Origin: Amblyornis subalaris
Taxonomy: Eukaryota; Chordata; Aves; Passeriformes; Ptilonorhynchidae
DNA: 64,000 nt
Direction: 5' to 3'
Assembly: GCA_018881555.1 (NCBI GenBank)
Contig: JACAXG010000064.1
Location: 310,001 to 374,000 of the forward strand
In this document: positions 56,296-64,000 of the stretch, one piece after another
Position numbering within the stretch: the first letter of the stretch is position 1
Layout: every line of letters begins with the position of its first letter
Notes under the pieces: model-generated
What the model saw: only the letters and a program-made list of their open reading frames with translations
Told to the model about the DNA's origin: nothing
Database searches by the model: none
Translations under genes and position numbers: made by a program

Positions 56296-57761
56296 GCATG
56301 CCACTAATCCATCTACTGCATATGATGACAGCAGTGAGGACAACATTTACTTTTGTGAACCAATCTGCTTCATGACTTCATAGAATTTATAGCAAGCCTA
56401 TGAAACTGAGTGAATTGTGGAGTTAGTAAGTGCTTCAGACACCATGAACTACTGCTTTGCTGAGGTTTGATGCCTAGACCTGAGGAAAAGGGGGCAATAG
56501 GAATGATTTAGATTTCCTACCCATTACAGGCTTTTGCTTATTTGTAATATTTTAGAAAGCATTCCGGAAAGATAATCTATCTGCAGCTGTCAGGAGAAAA
56601 AAGCTTTTTTTGGTTTACTCACAAATCAAGAATAGGGAAAGTCTTACAGTAAACTGAATAATCAGATTCAGTTCCCTAGAAAAGATACCAGACGGAAGGC
56701 ACTTGCCCAGGAGATGCATTTTAAGAGCTTAAGCCTGGAGACTGCTGAGATGAAGGAAAACACAGAAATGCATACGAAAAGTAGAAGAAGATGAAAACAG
56801 AACTAAACAAAATTAAAACAGGATAGACCAACATTAACTGTTTCACAGCGGTTTACGCACAAAAAGGAACTAACTAAAGTCCCCATAAAATTGATTTTCC
56901 CATGTCCTGCCTCCCAGTGCAGCTTTGTCAGCCTTGGAAGACGAGATCTATTAATTGTTCTACCCTAGATTTAGCCAGTTGTGTCAAATCAGAATATTTT
57001 GCAAACAGAAATACATGTGGTATATTTTGAGTTCAGGTATTCAACAGTTACTAATTCACACATGCAGCAGGCAACATCCAAGCAAAAATATACTTAAAAT
57101 AATCAGAGAAGTCTGCAGGTCTGGAGTTTTTTTAATCTAATGAAAAGGGTGGGGTGCATTCTCATGCTCACTGGCAATAATGCAAAATTCCCCAAACCTG
57201 GAAATGTCTATAGTCTTGTTTAACAACCATATTCAAAAAACCTGGAATCGAATCTACNAGTTTGTAAAGGGAAGAAAACTTGACCCAGTTCCAAGCATTG
57301 CAGCACTGTAAGAACTAATATTACTCCTCTTCCTTCAATCCCTTATGGGGGGATTGATATAAACTCCCATATAAACCAGCAGTCAGTCCCATGCTCCTCA
57401 CTTGGAGTAAGGCCTACCCCCACAACAGTTTCTTTTCTAGCTCTGAATTTTTACTTTTTTTCTGTTAAACCAAGAGAAATAGCCTTTGCTCATTATCACA
57501 CATCATGCATAGCATAGGCAAAAAGGCCATTGCAGTCTATTAAATTAAAATGCTCAGCTCAACAACAGATGTCAAGACTTATGGAGGTTTCTGAAGCTAA
57601 GCAAATGCACATCTGGCCATGTGGACTGTGCAGCATTATATTTATGATGGTTTGGTGTGTGGCATTCTGATGACTGCCGGGTAGCGGTGCGCTAAAGCCA
57701 GTTCTTGGTAGAGCAGTTTCATTTTGGTATTTTATAGGTCACCTGCTAGGATAACAATTAT

Positions 57762-58306
57762 TGTACTGATTCTGACTGGGATGGAGTTAATTTTCCCCAT
57801 GGCACCCTCCCAGTGCTGTGCTGGGCTTTGGTGGCTTCAAAGGTGTTGGCAACAGCCCAGTGTTTGGGCTCCTGCTGAGCAGAGCTGGCACAGCACCAGC
57901 GCTGTCTCCCCAACATTCCCCCGTCAGTAGGGTGGGGCAAGATCCTGGGAGGGGACACAACCAGGCCAGCTGACCCAAACTGACCAAAGGGATATTTCAT
58001 ACCACATGATGTCTGCTGAGCAATAAAAGCTAAGAAAAAGGAGGAGAATTATGATGTTTGTCTTCCAGACAAACCACTACACATACAGAAGCCCCACTTC
58101 CCAGGAAGTGGCTGGACATCACCTGCTGATGGGAAGGAGAAAATAAATCTTTTGGTTTTTCTTTGCTTCTGCACATGGCCTTTGCTTTTGCTTCATTAAT
58201 CTGACTTTACCACAATTTTTCTCCATCCCACCCTGTCCTGTTGAGGAGGGGAGTGATAGAGTGGCTTGGTGAGCACCTGGCTTACAATCAAGGTCGACTC
58301 ACCACA
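57762..58306 (+). mobile_element. Solo LTR, avian ERVL-like, with 5-bp TSD
   Basis: 545 bp beginning TGTACTGATTCTGACTGGG and ending CTCACCACA, with TG...CA termini. ATTAT directly precedes (57757-57761) and follows (58307-58311) it, a perfect 5-bp duplication. Internal phrases GGGATGGAGTTAATTTTCCC, GCTGACCCAAACTGACCAAA and GGGATATTTCATACCACATG are typical of passerine ERVL-group LTRs. Neither internal retroviral region is present, so this is the product of LTR-LTR recombination. Its last ~50 bp resemble the end of the 55.67-kb LTR. Confidence 0.88.
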
Positions 58307-59182
58307 ATTATACTGTCATTAAAAGAAAAAAAAAATTAGCCAACAGAGAGAGGTAGAAGATAGAGTTTCCAGCTAAGGAAAAAATTTGGGAAGAAAATAA
58401 GTTGGTTTTTTTTTTGATTACAACTGACCAAGATTTTTCCATGGAGCCTAAAAGCAAAAATGGGAGTGGAGAGCTGGCCTTTCCATCGCTCTTCTTACAA
58501 CAGAGACATGTCCAGAGAATAATGAAAATAGGCATCACTCTTCAAAAAAGAGTGTAATGTACAGAGATTGGTCTAAAACACAAACAGCTATTTAAATATC
58601 TGTGATGTGACCATCTACCAGAGGCAGAGGTTGCGGTCAGTTTGTTTGCCAGAAGGATACACTGACCTAATGTTTTGGATAACAGCCTCAGGCCAAACAT
58701 TCTCTCAACCCAAGTTAATTCCCTGGTAGTTCTGCACCAGCTGCTCTAGGCTTGCATATTTTTAATATTTATACAGAACAACTTTGACAGGAGAGGCTGA
58801 GGGAAGCTGAGGGCAGCATGTTAATCAGAAGCCTTGAATCAAGGTTTCTTAACAGGTTAATGATTGCAATATTCTGTGTTGAGTTTCTAGATCTGAGGAA
58901 ACATTTTTGACAGAAAAGAAAAAAAAGACCACTCCAAAGCTAGCACTTAAAAATAATTTTTAAAAAAAAAAGTAAATGTCCTCTGTCATACACAAGACCT
59001 GAAAGCCAGGACCTTTTCCTGGCTTTCACCTTGCAGCAGAATTCACCTGGTCAGGTGAATCCTGTCTTAAAAGTGTCACTGTCAAAGGGAGGTATATTCA
59101 TTCATCCTGAACCCTCCAAAATGGTTCATATAGGTGGGGGCTGAACACCGAGGAACTGTGTACCCAAGTGCCAGGTGGTTCA

Positions 59183-59447
<265 letters not shown>

Positions 59448-60454
59448 CTATAAGGAGAAAAATTGAGAAGAAAAAATAATCAGAGGAGCATTGTTAGAGA
59501 AGATTCATTGTTGTCCCGGTATTATGTCCTTGCTCAGAAAATATTTACAGTTTTGGTGGGTTTTGCTTTTATTTATTTCAAGTTGGCTCTGTAAATTCAT
59601 GTTTTCCTTGAAAATTATCATTGTTCAGTGTACAATAGCTCAAGCAATGTGAATGAAGTTTGTTTTCTAGGCATTCAGTCCAGCGGTTTGAGTGTTATCT
59701 TTCACTCACTCCTTTCTCTGATGTTTTACAGATCTTCTTCCAGTATAACATCTCACCAACACAATCTTTCCATCTATCCACACAGATCATATTCTTATCC
59801 AACCTCCAATCAGCTTGCACCTTGATGGATGCAACATCTTCCTCTCTGGCTTTAACCATATCACCCTTCCTCTTTGAGATGTGCATGATCTCTCTTAACT
59901 ACCTTTTCCAGCTATCCCAACCATCCTTTCTAGTTCATCCCAAACATATTATAGATTGGAAGTTTAGTTTCCTNTTCTCACTCTCCCATGGCATTAGCTT
60001 TCAGCACTAAAATGACAAGACTTCCACCAAAAAACTACATTTCTTTTTGCTGAGTGCAATGTGAATTCACTGTTATCCAAATTCTTCCTCAAAAACCCAA
60101 TAGAATGTGAGTTGTTTTATTCTTGTGGTCATTACCTCTCAGCTCTGACTGTTATGGTCAGTGTTCCCTTCTGGCTATATATGCATGTTTCCTATTGCAG
60201 ACCAGGAACACATTAAGAGTGGAATATCCTGTCTGGAGTTTACTCAGCATCAAGCCCACCAGAATATTGATGCACAGCCAGGGCTCATACTCTGGATGAA
60301 TCTGAACCAAAGTTACAGCCCAGTTAATGATGTGGGCTGCCTTTATGTTCACTGGAGAGGAATTGGCATTTCCAGCATATGAGTCATGTCTTGCTGAAGC
60401 ANTGGTATGAAATAATAGATCAGGGGAGTTTTACCCTCAAAGCATTTAATTCTT

Positions 60455-60545
60455 GTTGTGGACTATAAAGAGAGGCTGGATGACTACCTCATCAGCAACT
60501 GGAGTTAGACGAGATAACCCCACTTAGTCCCTCTGATAACACGTG
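60455..60545 (+). mobile_element. Possible ancient CR1/L3-like 3' fragment
   Basis: GAGAGGCTGGATGACTACCT, GGAGTTAGACGAGATAACCC and AGTCCCTCTGATAACA loosely follow the old CR1-type ending (...TTAGACTAGATGATCCC...GTCCCTTCTG). Only short, diverged similarity. Confidence 0.35.
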
Positions 60546-61109
60546 CTGTGCACAAACTACATCGAGATTTCAAGAGGGAAATCAGGCTACTTGTGCTGAA
60601 TACAATGAGTCAAATTACAGACTGTGATCACNAAATTGCGATGCAAGCAAGCAGAAGTGTTCTTAAAAACATGCAGGCAAAGGTNGAACTGAAATAATGA
60701 ACTGTAGAGAAAAAAGGAAAACACATTTGCTGTTTGTACAAAGTGCAGAGGCAATGCCACTGAATTTTTGCTACAGCTTCCAGACTGGGATCACCATCCA
60801 CAGGTATCTGATGTCCATCCAGGCATCCCAAATTACACCATACCGAGGAGACCTGGTCTCCTNGAAAGAATAAAAACTTCCAGGCTGGATAGCACAAAAA
60901 ACATCTTGAAAACATNATGTGCCAGAACTAAAAGCCACAAGTCAGTGCCATTCATGCTGCAAAATCTTTCCAATCTGAGGTTACTCCTCTTGTATCACAT
61001 GGCCACGTCAGCTCAGATCAAACTAATTCATTGATATTTACACCTGATTCAGTTTTTAAGAACAGGTTAAAGTGCAGAGTGCTGTACAGAAACATACACA
61101 AAAAAGAGA

Positions 61110-61262
61110 ATCACAGAATCATGGAATATCCTGAGGTGGAAAGGATCCACAAGGATCACCGAAATCCAATTCCTGACCCTGAACAGGGCAGCCCCAAGAA
61201 TCCCACCACATCCCCGAGAGCATTGTCCAAATGCTTCTTGAACTCTGGAAGGATGCTTANAT
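61110..61262 (-). mobile_element. CR1 LINE 3' fragment (CR1-X-like)
   Basis: GAATCACAGAATCATGGAAT, GGAAAGGATCCACAAGGATC, CCCTGAACAGGGCAGCCCCA and CATTGTCCAAATGCTTCTTG in reverse-complement order. The tail resembles that of the 53.7-kb SINE, consistent with the SINE borrowing this LINE's 3' end. Confidence 0.85.
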
Positions 61263-62447
61263 TACAGATACAAGACAAAAGAAAGGCTCAGCAATACCCA
61301 TAGAACAGGTGAGGTTCTGATGTGAAACAGAGTGAGGTCTGCAACATCAGAAAGAGAATCTCAAGCAAAATTAGGAACTGGACCATTTTCAGAAGGTTAA
61401 ACACAAATCCCTGTCTTGCCTGTGGAACAAAACTGCTGCTTGTTATATATAAATACTGGCAAAAAGGCCATCCCATAAGAGAGAGGATGGGGTAGAAGAA
61501 ATTAACAAATATCTCTTCTTGCTTATATATGTTTTAATTTATGTGATCAAAGCAATTCCGAGCTGGTTGCTTCTAAGCAGCNTGAAGCCTTTCCATGTAT
61601 TTCCTATATGCATCATTTAAGATAAAAATAATAGACAGATAAACAAATAAATAAAGCTATTTCAAACAGACAAGAGCTATACACNGCTCTGAATAATTTC
61701 AGTTGTTATTGAATGATGTTGTCTGCTGTGGTCTGCTGGAAAGGCTCAAGACACAGAAATAAAAAATGATTGCTGTGGTATCAGAGAGAGAAGCTTAAAC
61801 AAATGTTGCATGCACATGAAAAACTCCTCATTTGAATATGGGCAAAGCTTTCAAAGGTTTAAGGGGGGAAAAAAACACTTTGTAATGCCTTTTTTATTTA
61901 TTTATCTTTTGCATTTGCAGCAGAGAAGGGTTTTTAATCTGTTGGTTTTATGGAAATTGATTTCAAATAGCACTGTAAAACAAAAACCTTTTTTTGGGAA
62001 ACATGCCAAAATGTCTTCAGTCTGCTGAGGGAAAGTTTAAGGGGAAGGCTTACAAATTGCTGAGTCCCCCTAATGCTTTCTGAAGTACACTATGCTTGAA
62101 GAAAATTTTTATTAGCAATAACAGGTTAATTTGCTATATCAATTATTTTTTATGTGTTTATTTTTTCTTATTATTTCTGCAAATATGCTTATGTGTATGA
62201 ATTATGAACCCTGGTTACTTACATGTCCATTTGGACTATCTGTTTAATAGCACAGATTTAATATCACCATTTAGATCCTCATCCAGTATGATAACCTCAG
62301 CTTTTAATTGGAGTCAGGATAAAAAAGGTCAAAAGAGGTAACATGTGTGTGTCTGAGAGGATTAACATGTGTGCAGAACTATTAATATTTTCAGTGAAAT
62401 GTTTTATGCTTTTTTTTCTGAGCTGACCTTTTGATGACCTTATCCAT

Positions 62448-62656
62448 GAGNCCATGGGTGGTGAGGCACTGGAACAAGTTGCCCAGAGAATTTTTGGATG
62501 CCCCATCCCTGGAAGTTTTTAGGATCAGGTTGGACAGGGCTTGGAACAACTTGGTCTAGTGGAAGGTGTCCCTGCCCATGGCATTGGGGTGGAAAGAGGT
62601 GATCTGTAAGGTCCCTTCCAACCCAAACCATTCTATAATTCTATGATTCTATGCCT
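62448..62656 (+). mobile_element. CR1 LINE 3' fragment, well preserved tail
   Basis: GGTGGTGAGGCACTGGAACA, CCCCATCCCTGGAAGTTTTT, GTGTCCCTGCCCATGGCATT, GGTCCCTTCCAACCCAAACC and ATTCTATAATTCTATGATTC TATG. Low divergence suggests a young copy. Confidence 0.95.
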
Positions 62657-63239
62657 TTATCCCTCCAAGGAGTCTCTTAGGTGTTACAGCAGCCATCTAT
62701 GGACACACAGCACAGTAAACTGCCTTGGAAAGTCCAATTTTTCCTTCATTACAGCCTGCAAGATACCAGCAATCAAAATTTAAGACCTTTCTGACTCAGG
62801 GGTTATATTCAAGCAATTNTTTCCAGCAGTCATGGTTACCTTCTATGAATTTGTGTCCGTGCCTTTCTGATTTATACTTTTGGCCTCTGTAATATCTTTT
62901 GGAATGAATTGCACATTTTAATAAGTGCTGAACTCTGTGGTTCTTTTGAACTTGCTGTTGGAGAATTGAATGTGGCACCACTAGATTCCTGTATAGCAAA
63001 AAATATTAAATAATCATTCCTTGTTTTTTTATTTTCTGTGGGGTACTGTGGACAATTCTCTTACNTATAAATGCAATGACAGTTCCCTAGCATAAGTAAT
63101 GGAATGGCCCTAATAAATGTTAATTCAGACGTGCTATTGAAGCACATCAGAAAAATACTTCAGGGCAGTTTAATATAACATAAGGTTCTCTTAGAGACTA
63201 AGCTGTCCAAACTGGAAATAACCTTTTATAATTTAAATT

Positions 63240-63330
63240 TTGCTTTTTCTTTTTTGTTTTTTGGGGGTTTTGTTGTTTTGGGGTTTTTTTTTGAGAGCGG
63301 GTGCTTTTGGGTTTTTAAAGTTTTTTGGTA
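63240..63330 (+). repeat. T/G-rich low-complexity tract
   Basis: About 90 bp almost purely T and G, with four G runs of 3-5 separated by T-rich spacers. Confidence 0.75.
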
Positions 63331-64000
63331 AGCAAAACTTATTTTTTTCATGAATTGAAGTTTTTAGCTGAATGGGGAAAAAATTAGTAGATTGGGATCT
63401 GAATCTTTCCTGGGGAAAGAAAAAAACTTATCTTTCACTATATAAAATCAAACTGTTAACAAAAAAAANCCCAAACAAAAAAACCTCACACAATCATCAC
63501 ATTTCTGATGACAAGAAATGATAATCTTGTGACTAAACCAGGAGTAGAAGTCCAGGAAATTAACTTGTATCCCATTTAGGACAGATCCTTGGAGAAACCA
63601 CTTCTTTTTCTCTCAATTCCTTATGCATAAAATATTATTGCTTTAAAAAGTTGAAAATATAAGTCAGTCTCATAGAAACAGCTTACCTCAGAATTAAACC
63701 CTCACAGACCCCAGTACCAGCTGTTTGCATTTCACCAGGAACTTCCTTCTCCCACAGATCAGGAAAATTGTAATGACAACTCTGACTTCCCCTCAGTGTT
63801 TTAACTCAAAACTTTAATATAGCTTTTGCAAATTACCTCTGGCACGTGGCCATAGGCGTGATCTGTTATTTATTTCTGAGAATAATCTGTGGATGTTTAC
63901 AGGCTGTGCTCCTCTAGACATGTTTCTCTCTCACCCAAGGAGTTTCACTAAGGTTATAATCAGCAACTGTAAAATTTTCTGAGCCTTTTGGGTAAAACTG

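Larger units (their letters stand above)
59448..64000 (-). other. FAM135B: FAM135B intron upstream of the first visible exon (partial)
   Basis: 4,553 bp to the window edge. No exon encoding the preceding FAM135B segment was found. Contains three CR1 pieces and a T/G-rich tract; the rest is AT-rich with chance open frames. Confidence 0.8.

Noticed and set aside
59448..64000. Search for the preceding FAM135B exon
   Set aside because: I looked for the expected MFDYFHLSV-like segment in minus-strand frames and found nothing; the exon is probably beyond the window.

Overview
This is vertebrate nuclear DNA, almost certainly from a songbird (Passeriformes). The evidence is widely spaced GT-AG exons in AT-rich DNA, many CR1 LINE fragments ending in the avian ATTCTATGA-type tail, solo LTRs of avian ERVL-type elements, and one SINE with a tRNA-Ile-like head on a CR1-like tail (TguSINE1 type, known from songbirds). 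There are no operons, bacterial genes, phage or CRISPR arrays. Single isolated N bases occur roughly every 0.5-1 kb, including inside exons.

One gene accounts for all the coding sequence I can support: FAM135B, on the minus strand. Fourteen consecutive coding exons run from 59447 down to the stop codon at 10526-10528. I placed every boundary by eye. All introns are GT-AG, every junction keeps frame, and the joined exons give about 1,237 C-terminal residues. The full-length vertebrate protein is about 1,400 residues (from memory), so roughly the first 170 residues and the promoter lie beyond 64000. In gene order: exons at 59447-59321 and 35778-24579 encode the end of the N-terminal DUF3657-type region; a 2,059-nt exon (23533-21475) encodes a long Ser/Glu-rich, probably disordered middle; seven short exons plus the last one (19711-10526) encode a DUF676-type alpha/beta-hydrolase domain with an intact HG loop, a GHSLG nucleophile elbow and plausible Asp and His residues.

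Layout: 1-10525 is 3' flank (3' UTR plus gene-poor DNA, no supportable gene); 10526-35778 is the compact exon-rich 3' half of the gene; 35779-59320 is a 23.5-kb intron holding the richest set of repeats (CR1 pieces, an ~1-kb decayed CR1 with reverse-transcriptase remnants, the SINE, two opposite solo LTRs and several microsatellites); 59448-64000 is the start of the next upstream intron.

I found no previously undescribed system. The points most worth a second look are the intact hydrolase residues in a poorly characterised protein, a DSGxxS phosphodegron-like motif inside a conserved island of the disordered exon, an ERVL-type solo LTR with a perfect 5-bp target-site duplication, the tRNA-headed SINE, and an 11-copy perfect 8-bp tandem repeat grown from a CR1 tail.
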